DNA of 64,000 nt, from positions 745,356-809,355 of the forward strand of contig JAMPHB010000001.1 of NCBI GenBank assembly GCA_023663685.1. Reading direction: 5' to 3'. This document shows, piece by piece, positions 32,922 to 41,571 of the stretch. How positions within the stretch are numbered: the first letter of the stretch is position 1; every line of letters starts with the position of its first letter. Below the pieces are notes generated by a model. It saw nothing but the letters and a program-made list of their open reading frames with translations, did no database searches and had not been told where the DNA came from. Origin of the DNA: Blautia sp. GTDB lineage: Bacteria > Bacillota > Clostridia > Lachnospirales > Lachnospiraceae. Both the position numbers and the translations under genes were made by a program.

Positions 32922-35681
32922 TTACCACCTCTGCAGCCACTGATAAAACCGCCGCACAAAATCCATCGCGGAGAGCGTCGGATTCGGATCGACCGGCTCC
33001 GGGTCTGTGTTCGGATCCGGGTTCTCTTCTTCCCCGCCGCCCGGTTCCTCGGGATTCTCCTCTTCTCCTCCCGGATTCTCGGGATCCTCCTCTTCCCCTT
33101 CGTCCGGATCCTCGGGATCCTCCTCTTCCTCTTCGTCCGGTACCCAGTTCTCATCATGTATCTCGCAGGTGGTCTCTAAAAATTTCTCTGTCACTGAGTA
33201 GCCGTAATCCCCGGAGCCCTCCTGAGCCCCGACAATAAACACTCTGTCCACCCTGCACTCCTCCGGGCAGAAAGCGCCTGCCAGCTGCTCCGACTCCGAG
33301 CAGACAGTCACGCTCACATGATGGTCACAGCCATCCGTGGGCACTGTGCCGGCCGCAAAATACTCTGTCCTGCTCTGGGAGCCTCTGGGATCCTCGCTGC
33401 ACACACCGTCCTCCGGGAGCAGGCCGGACTTTCCACAGACAGTCGCCGTGGTGATGCCCTTGGGCTTTTTGAAATCCTTGTACTCCAGCTCCAGCTCCTC
33501 GTGGATCCGCTTCATCACAGAGCGCCAGAGATTTTTGGGGTATGTGGTCTCTGTCTGCTTGGAATTGTCGTCAAAACCGCCCCATACCACGCAGGTATAG
33601 TAGGGCGTGTAGCCCGCAAAAAGCGCGTCCCGGTTGGCCGTCGTCGTGCCGGATTTCCCTGCCTGCGCCATAGTGGAGCCAAAGTAGGCTCTGGTTCCGG
33701 TACCGCTCGTCATAACGTCCTTCATCGCATCCGTCAAAAGCCACGCGGTGGACTTCTCCAGCACCTTGTGCCTCTCCTTGGTCTGCGTGTTGTCCAGAAT
33801 CACCTTGCCGTCATGGTCGAGCACCTGCGTGTAAAAGCTCGGCTCAATATACTCGCCCTCATTGGCGATTGTGGCATAGGCCGCCGTCAGCTCCAGATTC
33901 GTGACGCCCTGCGTCAGACCTCCGAGAGACAGTCCCAGATTCTTGTCGGACTCCACCAGCGTGGAAAAGCCGAACGCTTCCGCATATTCATATCCCGTGT
34001 CCACACCGATATCCTGCAGCGTCTTGACTGTCACGATATTGATGGAGCTGGTGATTGCCGCACGCACGCTGGTGTAGCCCCGGAATTTGCCGTCGTAATT
34101 TTTGTAGGTCTTAGAGCCTACCGTAAAGGGTGCATCGTCCTGGACGGAGGCCAGGGTCTTTCCCCCCGCATCCAGGGCGGGCGCATAGCAGGCGATAATC
34201 TTAAAAGTGGAGCCCGGCTGGCGGGTGGTGTTGGTCGCGCGGTTCCATGTACGGTTGCCCGCCTTGTCTCCCCGGCCTCCCACGATTGCCTTGACCTGTC
34301 CGGTCTTCTGGTCAATGACCGTCATGGCCACCTGCGGCTGCATCGTGATAAAAATGTACTCGGAATTTTCCACCAGCTTACCGCCGTCCTTTAGCATGTC
34401 CTCCTCGTACTCGGCAATCGCCGCGAGCGCATCCTCCTCGGAGGAATAATTGATGGAATAATTCTCGTTCTTATTTACCTTCTTGTAATAGGAGAGCATG
34501 GTCTGGTTCGTATAGTTGTTTGTCGTCCCGTCCTTCTGCTTCACCTGAAAGGACAGGAAGAACGAGTACCTTGTGCCCGAAGCATAGTTGTCCGCATTGT
34601 TCGCCTCCTCGTCACAAATCTTTTGGATGCGCAGGTTCTGGGTAGACTTGATCGTGAGCCCGCCCTGATAGATGGCCTTGTAGGCGTCACTCTCCGAATA
34701 TCCCTTCTCGTTCACCAGATCGTTGAAAACATCGTCGATCACCGCATCCACAAAATAGGTGTTCATCGAGGCGGATACCACGTCGTTGTGCTCGGAAATC
34801 CTGCCGTACACGTCGTCCGCCAGCGCCTCCTCATACTGCTCCTGCGAGATGTAATTCTGCTCCAGCATATTGGAAAGCACAAGCTCCCGGCGCTCGGCAT
34901 TCTTCTCCGGGTGCGTGATGGGATTGTAGCCGTATGGATTCTTGGTAATCCCGGCGATCACCGCCGCCTCGGAGAGCGTGAGCTCCGACACATCCTTTCC
35001 GAAATAGCGCTGGGAGGCCGCCTGCACGCCCAGGGTATTGCTCCCCAGATTGATGGAATTCAGGTAATTCTCTAAAATCCAGCCCTTGTCGTTGACCTTC
35101 TTTTCCAGCTCGAGGGCAATATACTGCTCCTGAAACTTTCGCTGGAATTTCTCCAGCATTGAGCTTTCCCCCAGATTCTCCTTCGTCCACTGCTCTGTCA
35201 GCACATTATTCTTGATGAGCTGCTGGGTGATGGTACTGCCTCCCTGATTGAAATGAAAGCCGTTTTTCACTCCTGCCACGAAAGCTCTTGCAATCGACTT
35301 TAAGTCGATGCCGTTGTGGTCGTAAAAACGCTCATCCTCGATGGCGACCACCGCCTCCTGCAGCTCCTTGGGAATCTCGTCCAGTGTCACATACTGGCGG
35401 TTCGCGCCCGCCGCCACCAGGGTTGCGATCTCCTTGCCGCCGCTGGAGAGCACCGTCGTCGAGTATCCGGTGGGGATCACGTCGATCTCCGAGATATCCG
35501 GCGCCGACTCAATGGCTCCCTTGACGATCCCGACTCCGGCGCTTACGCCCGTCACTCCAATCACCAGTATACATACCAGTACTACCTTCCAGAAGATCAC
35601 CACGCACTTTTTGCGGATCTTCGTCGATCTGGCATCCAGCCCCCGCGCCCTGCGCTTCATTGCATTCCTTCCGTAGTTCAT
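32922..35681 (-). CDS. Class A penicillin-binding protein (PBP1A-like transglycosylase/transpeptidase)
   Basis: 919 residues. A basic cytoplasmic N-terminus leads to one membrane helix (about 27-52). The GT51 glycosyltransferase domain has the catalytic Glu in VVAIEDERFYDHNG (about 115) and GGSTITQQLIKN. The transpeptidase domain has SxxK in RQPGSTFKII, SxN in TSSINIV and KSGTT in AGKSGTTTANRD. The last 70 residues are an extremely acidic Glu/Pro/Asp/Gly repeat, then a short hydrophobic end (MDFVRRFYQWLQRW). It polymerises and cross-links peptidoglycan outside the membrane. GGAGG precedes the ATG. The upstream region is the repeat-rich island at 35.7-36.4 kb. Confidence 0.96.
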   Translation of the reverse strand: MNYGRNAMKRRARGLDARSTKIRKKCVVIFWKVVLVCILVIGVTGVSAGVGIVKGAIESAPDISEIDVIPTGYSTTVLSSGGKEIATLVAAGANRQYVTLDEIPKELQEAVVAIEDERFYDHNGIDLKSIARAFVAGVKNGFHFNQGGSTITQQLIKNNVLTEQWTKENLGESSMLEKFQRKFQEQYIALELEKKVNDKGWILENYLNSINLGSNTLGVQAASQRYFGKDVSELTLSEAAVIAGITKNPYGYNPITHPEKNAERRELVLSNMLEQNYISQEQYEEALADDVYGRISEHNDVVSASMNTYFVDAVIDDVFNDLVNEKGYSESDAYKAIYQGGLTIKSTQNLRIQKICDEEANNADNYASGTRYSFFLSFQVKQKDGTTNNYTNQTMLSYYKKVNKNENYSINYSSEEDALAAIAEYEEDMLKDGGKLVENSEYIFITMQPQVAMTVIDQKTGQVKAIVGGRGDKAGNRTWNRATNTTRQPGSTFKIIACYAPALDAGGKTLASVQDDAPFTVGSKTYKNYDGKFRGYTSVRAAITSSINIVTVKTLQDIGVDTGYEYAEAFGFSTLVESDKNLGLSLGGLTQGVTNLELTAAYATIANEGEYIEPSFYTQVLDHDGKVILDNTQTKERHKVLEKSTAWLLTDAMKDVMTSGTGTRAYFGSTMAQAGKSGTTTANRDALFAGYTPYYTCVVWGGFDDNSKQTETTYPKNLWRSVMKRIHEELELEYKDFKKPKGITTATVCGKSGLLPEDGVCSEDPRGSQSRTEYFAAGTVPTDGCDHHVSVTVCSESEQLAGAFCPEECRVDRVFIVGAQEGSGDYGYSVTEKFLETTCEIHDENWVPDEEEEEDPEDPDEGEEEDPENPGGEEENPEEPGGGEEENPDPNTDPEPVDPNPTLSAMDFVRRFYQWLQRW

Positions 35682-35717
35682 ATATATCCTCCCAGTCTGT
35701 ATTCCTCACTCCATGTC

Positions 35718-35873
35718 GTTACAGATTACGGGCAGAGACCCTTAACCACAGATTTGGGGCAGCAACCCGTAAAGTTACCGATTATGGGCAGAGGCCCGAA
35801 AAATCACAGATTTAGGGCAGCAACCCATAAAGTTACCGATTATGGGCAGAGGCCCGAAAAATCACAGATTTTC
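35718..35873. repeat. Tandem repeat, unit about 57 bases, 2.7 copies
   Basis: Copies start at 35718, 35774 and 35832 (56 bases, 58 bases and a partial). Copies two and three are nearly identical over their shared length. Each unit splits into two related halves of about 29 bases, both built around ACAGATT or ACCGATT, then GGGCAG, then a CCC block. There are no spacers of constant length between conserved repeats, so this is not a CRISPR. It lies directly upstream of the PBP start codon. Confidence 0.85.
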
Positions 35874-35892
35874 CGGGCTCGCTTCGCTCGTC

Positions 35893-35949
35893 AAATAGCT
35901 GGAAAAACAGATTGCCGGGCAAGCCCTGCATCTGTTTTTTCAGCTATTT
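35893..35949. repeat. 20-base inverted repeat (hairpin) beside the tandem repeat
   Basis: The left arm 35893-35912 (AAATAGCTGG, then AAAAACAGAT) pairs with the right arm 35930-35949 with one G-U mismatch. The 17-base loop can itself form a small GC stem (GCCGGGC with GCCC). The right arm has a run of six T, so on the plus strand it resembles a terminator core although the T-run is inside the stem. A GCTTCGC palindrome (35880-35890) lies just before it. Confidence 0.8.
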
Positions 35950-36002
35950 TCCTCTGCCCTTTCCGAACATTATACCAAAAAATGTCTGTGATAGGAAGAA
36001 TT

Positions 36003-36314
36003 ATTTATCGACAAGCACGGAAATCTATCCTGTTATAGCAGCTGGCTGCGCGCGCGAAAGGTTGCCAAAGCTGTCTTGCGACGGAAAATTGGATTTTCTT
36101 AACGTTCTGTACACAATCAGCGATTGCGGGACATGGACGTCCCGGAAAGCACGCACTGAGCCACGATGGCGAATTGCGGGTGGTCGCGTCAGGGGAGATA
36201 ACATTTCCAGAACGTTTAGAAAATCCATTTGCCGTCGCCGACAGCGTGGAAGCTTTTTCGCGCGCGCAGCCAGCTGCCATAACAAGATGGATTTCTGTGT
36301 GGAATTGATAAATT
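36003..36314. repeat. 312-base imperfect long inverted repeat (MITE-like element or structured RNA)
   Basis: The left arm (36003-36109) and the right arm (36208-36314) are reverse complements over about 107 bases with roughly 80 percent or more identity. They share unbroken blocks such as GCAGCTGGCTGCGCGCGCGA and the inner AACGTTCTG/CAGAACGTT. The 98-base centre has its own small hairpin (GGGAC with GTCCC around 36128-36142). No transposase, ribosome site or tRNA-like feature is inside. Size and structure fit a miniature inverted-repeat element, but clear target-site duplications were not found, so a structured RNA is also possible. Confidence 0.7.
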
Positions 36315-36340
36315 GATTTTTTCCCGCAAGCCGTAAAAAT

Positions 36341-36373
36341 CCACGCGAAAGCCCCCGGCTTTCGCCGGGAGCC
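36341..36373 (-). terminator. Terminator downstream of the amt-PII gene
   Basis: CCCGGC and GCCGGG form a stem capped by a GAAA tetraloop, extended by the outer AGGCT/GGCTTT pairs, on the minus strand about 70 bases after the amt stop. The following T stretch is short (CTTTCG, then TTTTT further on). Confidence 0.65.
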
Positions 36374-36440
36374 TTCACTGTTGATGTATACGAAACTAAG
36401 GGGATTCGATTCACGAACCTAACCACTAGATTCGTGCAGC

Positions 36441-38186
36441 CTACTCGACGTCCTGCAGCGCAGCCACGTCCTCCTCTCCGGTACGAATCTTGACCACTCT
36501 CGCCACGTCGTACACAAAGATCTTTCCGTCTCCGATATGTCCTGTGTAGAGGGCTCTCTTGGCCGCATCCACCACGTTTTCTACCGGAATCCTGCCAACG
36601 ACCACTTCCACCTTGATCTTCGGGAGCAGTGTCGCATCCACCTCCGCTCCACGGTAACGGTCTCCGGAACCCTTCTGCACACCGCAGCCCATGACCTGCG
36701 TACAGGTCATGCCTGTCACGCCGAGGTCGTTCATCGCCTTCTTCAAATGGTCGTACCTTGACAGCTTTGCGATAATGACCACCTTGTGGATGCCCGTCGG
36801 CTCGTGGCTTGCGCTCACCACCTTCACGGAAGCATCCCGCTTTGCCTGCGAAGCGCTCTCGTACTCCGGCGCGCCGAGGTCTGTGTTCTCGTTGACGTCC
36901 ATCGTCATCGTGTTCGCAACGTCCATGATGGAGAAACCTGCATAGGCGGAGGGCAGGCCGTGCTCGGTGGAATCCAGACCGATTATCTCCTCCTCCTCAC
37001 TGACGCGCAGGCCTACTGTCGCCTTAATGACAAGGAATGCAATGGTAATCGTGACCGCCGCCCATGCCGCAACTGTCACAAAGCCGAGGAGCTGTAAGCC
37101 GAGCTGCTTAAAGCCGCCGCCGTAAAAAAGTCCCTGCACGGAATCGTTGCCGGGTGCGGAGGTCGTCGCAAACAGACCGACCGCAATCGTACCCCAGATA
37201 CCGTTCATCATATGTACCGCAACCGCGCCCACCGGATCATCCACACGCAGCTTGTTGTCGAGAAGCCATACGCCAAATACCACCAAGAGTCCGGCCACAA
37301 AACCGATAATCAGTGCTCCGAGACAGTCCGTCACGTCGCAGGGAGCTGTGATTGCCACAAGACCTGCAAGCGATGCGTTCAGACACATGGACACATCGGG
37401 CTTGCCATATTTTAACCAGGTAAATACCATACACACAACGGTCGCCACTGCAGGCGCAATGGTTGTTGTAAGGAAAACGCTTCCCAGCTGCTCCGTCGAG
37501 GTACACGCCGCGCCGTTGAAGCCGTACCAGCCAAACCAGAGAATAAAGCAGCCCAGGCAGCCCAGCGGGAGGTTGTGTCCCGGAAAGGCATTGACCTTTG
37601 TAATTTTACCACTCTTATCCTTTGAAAATTTACCAATGCGCGGCCCGAGGATCGCCGCTCCAATCAGCGCACAGATACCGCCCACCATGTGGATTGCACA
37701 GGAACCTGCAAAATCATGGAAGCCAAGCTGTGCCAGCCAGCCGCCGCCCCAGATCCAGTGCGCCTCGATCGGGTAGATCAGGCCGGAAATCACCGCCGAA
37801 TAGATACAGTAGGAGAGGAATTTCGTCCGCTCCGCCATCGCCCCGGACACGATGGTCGCCGTAGTCGCACAGAATACAAGGTTGAACACAAAATTAGAAA
37901 AATCAAACTCCGCGTAGGCTGTAAAAATATCAAAGCCCGGTTTTCCAATCAGCCCTACCATATCCTCTCCCAGCAGCAGGGAAAAGCCAATCAGAATAAA
38001 CATAACGGTTCCGATACAGAAGTCCATCAGGTTCTTCATCAGAATGTTGCCCGTGTTCTTCGCCCGGGTGAAGCCCGCCTCCACCATGGCGAAGCCCGCC
38101 TGCATCCAGAACACCAGCGCGGCTCCGATCAGGAACCAGACGCCAAACACATTTTCACTCACCAACTGCATAATTTCTTCACTCAT
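36441..38186 (-). CDS. amt: Ammonium transporter fused to a C-terminal PII domain (Amt-GlnK fusion)
   Basis: 581 residues. About eleven helices make the Amt channel (about 1-410), with the two pore histidines expected in DFAGSCAIHMVGG and AVHMMNGIWGTIAVGLFA. A linker of some 50 residues (SEEEEIIGLDSTEHG onward) leads to a full PII domain (about 470-581): KVVIIAKLSRYDHLKKAMND, the T-loop VQKGSGDRYRGAEVD with its Tyr, LLPKIKVEVVV and IGDGKIFVYDVARVVKIRTG. Normally PII is a separate protein that plugs Amt when nitrogen is plentiful; here the sensor is built in. AGGAGG-like GGAGGAAAG precedes the ATG. A hairpin terminator stands in the leader after glnN. Confidence 0.95.
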   Translation of the reverse strand: MSEEIMQLVSENVFGVWFLIGAALVFWMQAGFAMVEAGFTRAKNTGNILMKNLMDFCIGTVMFILIGFSLLLGEDMVGLIGKPGFDIFTAYAEFDFSNFVFNLVFCATTATIVSGAMAERTKFLSYCIYSAVISGLIYPIEAHWIWGGGWLAQLGFHDFAGSCAIHMVGGICALIGAAILGPRIGKFSKDKSGKITKVNAFPGHNLPLGCLGCFILWFGWYGFNGAACTSTEQLGSVFLTTTIAPAVATVVCMVFTWLKYGKPDVSMCLNASLAGLVAITAPCDVTDCLGALIIGFVAGLLVVFGVWLLDNKLRVDDPVGAVAVHMMNGIWGTIAVGLFATTSAPGNDSVQGLFYGGGFKQLGLQLLGFVTVAAWAAVTITIAFLVIKATVGLRVSEEEEIIGLDSTEHGLPSAYAGFSIMDVANTMTMDVNENTDLGAPEYESASQAKRDASVKVVSASHEPTGIHKVVIIAKLSRYDHLKKAMNDLGVTGMTCTQVMGCGVQKGSGDRYRGAEVDATLLPKIKVEVVVGRIPVENVVDAAKRALYTGHIGDGKIFVYDVARVVKIRTGEEDVAALQDVE

Positions 38187-38202
38187 AATCTTTCCTCCTT
38201 AT

Positions 38203-38257
38203 AAAAAAAGACACCTTCCCCAGTTTCCACAGCTTTGTGGTTCCAAAGAAGATGTCT
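38203..38257 (-). terminator. Hairpin terminator/attenuator in the amt leader
   Basis: On the minus strand AGACATCTTC pairs with GAAGGTGTCT (one G-U) and is followed by seven T, ending 16 bases before the amt start codon and overlapping the start of its leader. Inside lies a second hairpin, CCAC-AAAGCT-GTGG. It could end the glnN transcript or regulate read-through into amt. Confidence 0.75.
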
Positions 38258-38301
38258 GTTTTTGTTATGGAATCTGCCAGCTTCGCTGACCACCCTTAAA
38301 A

Positions 38302-40419
38302 CTATACTTCAAAAATCAAATCCCCGTAAGAGGGCATCGGCCATAATTCCTTATCGACGATCATTTCCAGCTTATCCACCGGCTCTCTGAGGGCTGACAT
38401 CGCTGCCTTGACCTCATCGCGGTAGAATACCGCCTGCTCCCTGCCTTCTTCCATGGCGCCGCCCTTGTCGGTCACTGCAAGCAGCTTCGTGAGCGCATCC
38501 TTTGCCTCTGCAAGAAGCGCCGAGGTCTCGGTCAGAAGCTCGGTCTGCGCGCTGATATTCGCATCCGGACATGCGCCCACCACCGTCTGGATTGAGGTGG
38601 CAAGAGCCGTCGTGTAGCGGATCACGGCCGGAATGATCTGCTTTCCGGCAATGTCGATCATGGCTCTCGCCTCGATGTTGATGGTCTTGGCGTAAGTCTC
38701 ATACTCAATCTCCACGCGGGACTCCAGCTCCGTCTTTGTAAATACGCCAAACTTCTCAAAGGTCGCTACCGACTTGTCAGCGGTGTAAGCGGGAATCGCA
38801 TCCACCATGGATTTGATATTGGGAAGCCCGCGCTTTGCGGCCTCCTCCACCCACTCGTCCGAATAGCCGTCGCCGTTGAATACGACTCTCTGGTGCTCCA
38901 CGGCATACTTTTTAATCAGGTCATGTACCGCCAGCTCGAAATCGTCCGCCTTTTCCAGCACATCGCAGGCGTCGGAGAATGCCTCCGCAACGATGGTGTT
39001 CAGCACGATATTCGGCTGTGCGACAGAATCCTGCGAGCCCACCATGCGGAACTCAAACTTGTTGCCCGTAAAAGCGAAGGGAGAAGTCCGGTTGCGGTCG
39101 GTCGCATCCTTCATAAAATCGGGAATCGTCTTTACGCCCGTCTCTAATTTCTCGCCCTCTAAGCTGTGCGTCGCCATTCCGGTGCTGATCAGCTGGTTGA
39201 TCACATCTCCCAGCTGGTCTCCCAGATATACGGAGAGGATCGCCGGAGGCGCCTCGTTCGCGCCCAGTCTGTGGTCGTTGCCGACGTCTGCCGCCGACGC
39301 GCGCAGCAGGGACGCATGTTCGTCAATGGCCTTTAAGATGCAGGTCAGAACCAGAAGGAACTGTACGTTTTCATGCGGCGTAAGACCCGGATCCAAAAGG
39401 TTGATGCCGTCGTCCGTCGTGATAGACCAGTTGTTGTGCTTGCCGGAGCCGTTCACACCGGCAAAGGGCTTCTCGTGCAGCAGGCACTGTAAGCCATGGC
39501 GTCCCGCCACCTTCTTTAAGGTCTCCATCGTGAGCTGGTTGTGATCCACAGCCACGTTGCACTCGGAATAGATGGCCGCCAGCTCGTGCTGCGCGGGAGC
39601 CACCTCATTGTGCTGGGTCTTGGCCGTCACGCCCAGCTTCCACAGCTCCTTGTTGACGTCCTTCATGTACGCGGCGATGCGCTCACGGATCGCTCCGAAA
39701 TAGTGATCGTCCATCTCCTGCCCCTTCGGAGGCATTGCCCCAAACAGGGTGCGCCCGGTAAAAATCAGATCCTTGCGCTTTAAGTACTTTTCTCTGTCTA
39801 CCAGAAAATACTCCTGCTCCGGCCCGACGGAGGGCGTCACCTTCTTAGAGGTCGTATTGCCAAACAGACGAAGCAGGCGGAGCGCCTGATCGTTAATGGC
39901 CTCCATGGAGCGCATCAGGGGCGTCTTCTGATCCAGCGCCTCTCCGGTGTAGGAGCAGAACGCGGTGGGAATACACAGCGTCGCGCCTGCGGCGTCCTGA
40001 CGGACAAATGCTGGTGAAGTACAGTCCCATGCCGTGTAGCCTCTCGCCTCGAATGTCGCCCGCAATCCGCCGGAGGGGAAGGAGGAGGCATCCGGCTCGC
40101 CCTTAATCAGCTCCTTGCCGGAAAAGCTCATCAGCACCTTTCCGTTCTCCATGGGAGCGGTGATAAAGGAATCATGCTTCTCTGCGGTCACGCCGGTCAG
40201 CGGCTGGAACCAGTGGGTGTAATGGGTCGCGCCCTTCTCGATCGCCCACTCCTTCATCTCGTGTGCGATGACGTCCGCGGTCGCCAGATCCAGCTCCCTG
40301 CCCTCGTCCATCACCTCGTGAAGTCTCTTGTAGACCTTTTTCGGGAGCCGTTCAAGCATCACCGCGTCGTTGAACACGTTCTCGCCGAAAATATCTGCAA
40401 CGTTAAAATAATCGCTCAT
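38302..40419 (-). CDS. glnN: Glutamine synthetase type III (GlnN)
   Basis: 705 residues, the length of GSIII enzymes and far longer than GSI. It joins ammonia to glutamate with ATP. The N-terminus (about 30-90) and the catalytic core show GSIII features: [52 protein letters not shown] and [20 protein letters not shown]. The C-terminal third is helical ([20 protein letters not shown]). It lies before the amt-PII gene on the same strand, forming a nitrogen-assimilation unit. GAAAGGA is ten bases before the ATG. The 140-base leader contains a hairpin and an intrinsic terminator, so control by attenuation is likely. Confidence 0.96.
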   Translation of the reverse strand: MSDYFNVADIFGENVFNDAVMLERLPKKVYKRLHEVMDEGRELDLATADVIAHEMKEWAIEKGATHYTHWFQPLTGVTAEKHDSFITAPMENGKVLMSFSGKELIKGEPDASSFPSGGLRATFEARGYTAWDCTSPAFVRQDAAGATLCIPTAFCSYTGEALDQKTPLMRSMEAINDQALRLLRLFGNTTSKKVTPSVGPEQEYFLVDREKYLKRKDLIFTGRTLFGAMPPKGQEMDDHYFGAIRERIAAYMKDVNKELWKLGVTAKTQHNEVAPAQHELAAIYSECNVAVDHNQLTMETLKKVAGRHGLQCLLHEKPFAGVNGSGKHNNWSITTDDGINLLDPGLTPHENVQFLLVLTCILKAIDEHASLLRASAADVGNDHRLGANEAPPAILSVYLGDQLGDVINQLISTGMATHSLEGEKLETGVKTIPDFMKDATDRNRTSPFAFTGNKFEFRMVGSQDSVAQPNIVLNTIVAEAFSDACDVLEKADDFELAVHDLIKKYAVEHQRVVFNGDGYSDEWVEEAAKRGLPNIKSMVDAIPAYTADKSVATFEKFGVFTKTELESRVEIEYETYAKTINIEARAMIDIAGKQIIPAVIRYTTALATSIQTVVGACPDANISAQTELLTETSALLAEAKDALTKLLAVTDKGGAMEEGREQAVFYRDEVKAAMSALREPVDKLEMIVDKELWPMPSYGDLIFEV

Positions 40420-40473
40420 ATCACAACATCCTTTCTTTCATCAAATCCCCTTTTGGTTTCCGGTGTGTTTACG

Positions 40474-40507
40474 AAAAAAGGGCATTCCAAGCCTAGTTGG
40501 AACGCCC
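40474..40507 (-). terminator. Intrinsic terminator inside the glnN leader
   Basis: GGGCGTTCCAA and TTGGAATGCCC form an 11-pair stem with a six-base loop (CTAGGC), followed by TTTTTT on the minus strand. It stands about 55 bases before the glnN start codon, downstream of the presumed promoter, and so acts in the leader rather than after a gene. Confidence 0.85.
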
Positions 40508-40513
40508 TCGTTC

Positions 40514-40544
40514 GTATCTCACATCTGTTATGTGATTAAGATAC
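40514..40544 (-). promoter_or_regulatory. Bulged hairpin just upstream of the glnN leader terminator
   Basis: On the minus strand GTATC, a TTAA bulge, TCACAT, loop AACAG, ATGTGA and GATAC form a two-part stem of 11 pairs. It ends seven bases before the terminator. Such a pair of adjacent hairpins fits a leader bound by a regulator or ligand, but I cannot assign it to a known riboswitch or ANTAR class. Confidence 0.5.
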
Positions 40545-40639
40545 TCTTCTTCCCACAAAATTGCAAGCAATTTTTCAAAAAAATAAATTTTTTATAAATT
40601 TTGCCGAATTTGTCGAAACTAACGAAGTTTTTTTGTCAA

Positions 40640-41503
40640 TTATGCCTTGCCGACAGAGCCGAAAAGCTCCATCTTCTCCTTAACTGTGGCCTTGATTGCC
40701 TCTGCGCCCGGAGCTAAGAGCTTGCGGGGATCAAATCCCTTCCCCTCAAGATCCTTGCCTGCCTCTACATACTTGCGCGTCGCATCTGCAAAGGAAAGCT
40801 GGCACTCGGTGTTCACGTTGATCTTGGACACGCCGAGGTCGATCGCCTTCTTGATCATGTCCGCCGGGATTCCGGTGCCGCCGTGAAGCACGAGGGGCAT
40901 GATGCCTGTCTTCTGCTGGATCGCATCCAGTGTGTCGAAGCTTAAGCCCGCCCAGTTCTCCGGGTACTTGCCGTGAATGTTGCCGATGCCTGCCGCGAGC
41001 ATATCCACGCCGAGATCTGCGATTGCCTTGCACTCATCCGGGTCAGCGCACTCTCCCATGCCGACTACGCCGTCCTCCTCGCCGCCGATGGAGCCGACCT
41101 CCGCCTCGATCGACATGCCCATGCCGTGAGCAACTGCCACAAGCTCCTTGGTCTTTTCGATATTCTCCTCGATCGGATAGTGGCTGCCGTCGAACATGAT
41201 GGAGGTAAAGCCCGCCTTGATGCACTTGTAGCAGCCCTCATAAGTGCCGTGATCCAGATGGAGCGCCACCGGAACCGTGATTCCTAAAGACTCGTCCATC
41301 GCCTTTACCATCGCCGCAACCGTGGTGAAGCCCGTCATATACTTTCCGGCTCCCTCTGACACACCAAGAATCACCGGGGAATTCAGCTCCTGCGCCGTGA
41401 GCAGCACAGACTTCGTCCACTCCAGATTGTTGATGTTGAACTGGCCGACTGCATAGTGGCCCGCCTTTGCCTTCTCAAGCATCTCTTTTGCAGATACTAA
41501 CAT
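40640..41503 (-). CDS. fba: Class II fructose-1,6-bisphosphate aldolase
   Basis: 287 residues. It splits fructose-1,6-bisphosphate into dihydroxyacetone phosphate and glyceraldehyde-3-phosphate using zinc. Zinc ligands and catalytic residues are visible: ALHLDHGTYEGC (Asp84 and His85), SIEAEVGSIGGEEDG (Glu135), IGNIHGKYP (His177) and LVLHGGTGIP (His207), plus the phosphate-binding KINVNTE. The ATG is preceded by GGAGGGC. A TATAAT-bearing segment (41534-41539) lies just upstream, but a good -35 was not seen. It stands alone between the lipid kinase and the glnN leader. Confidence 0.97.
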   Translation of the reverse strand: MLVSAKEMLEKAKAGHYAVGQFNINNLEWTKSVLLTAQELNSPVILGVSEGAGKYMTGFTTVAAMVKAMDESLGITVPVALHLDHGTYEGCYKCIKAGFTSIMFDGSHYPIEENIEKTKELVAVAHGMGMSIEAEVGSIGGEEDGVVGMGECADPDECKAIADLGVDMLAAGIGNIHGKYPENWAGLSFDTLDAIQQKTGIMPLVLHGGTGIPADMIKKAIDLGVSKINVNTECQLSFADATRKYVEAGKDLEGKGFDPRKLLAPGAEAIKATVKEKMELFGSVGKA

Positions 41504-41571
41504 ATCATTGCCCTCCTAGATTTATTTTCCTCAATTATAATACTTCTTTCCCAAAAAAGGAAGTTCTATCT

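Larger units (their letters stand above)
35682..36440. other. Repeat-rich 760-base non-coding island between the PBP and amt genes
   Basis: No credible gene is present. From left to right it holds a short leader of the PBP gene, a tandem repeat of about 57 bases, a 20-base-arm hairpin, a 312-base long inverted repeat, and the amt terminator with a second small hairpin (36411-36435) next to the amt stop. Several open frames of 90-130 codons cross the area, but they simply read the repeats and lack ribosome sites. The main parts are listed separately. Confidence 0.75.

Noticed and set aside
35718-35873. CRISPR array
   Set aside because: Units are direct tandem copies without unique spacers and no cas genes are present.
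35912-36426. Open frames of 90-134 codons on both strands with similar Arg/Ala-rich products
   Set aside because: They read the two arms of the long inverted repeat, which is why they resemble each other; they have no ribosome sites and no protein-like composition.
36381-36435. A second tRNA gene next to amt
   Set aside because: The region has a TTCGAATC-like stretch and a small hairpin but cannot form a cloverleaf.
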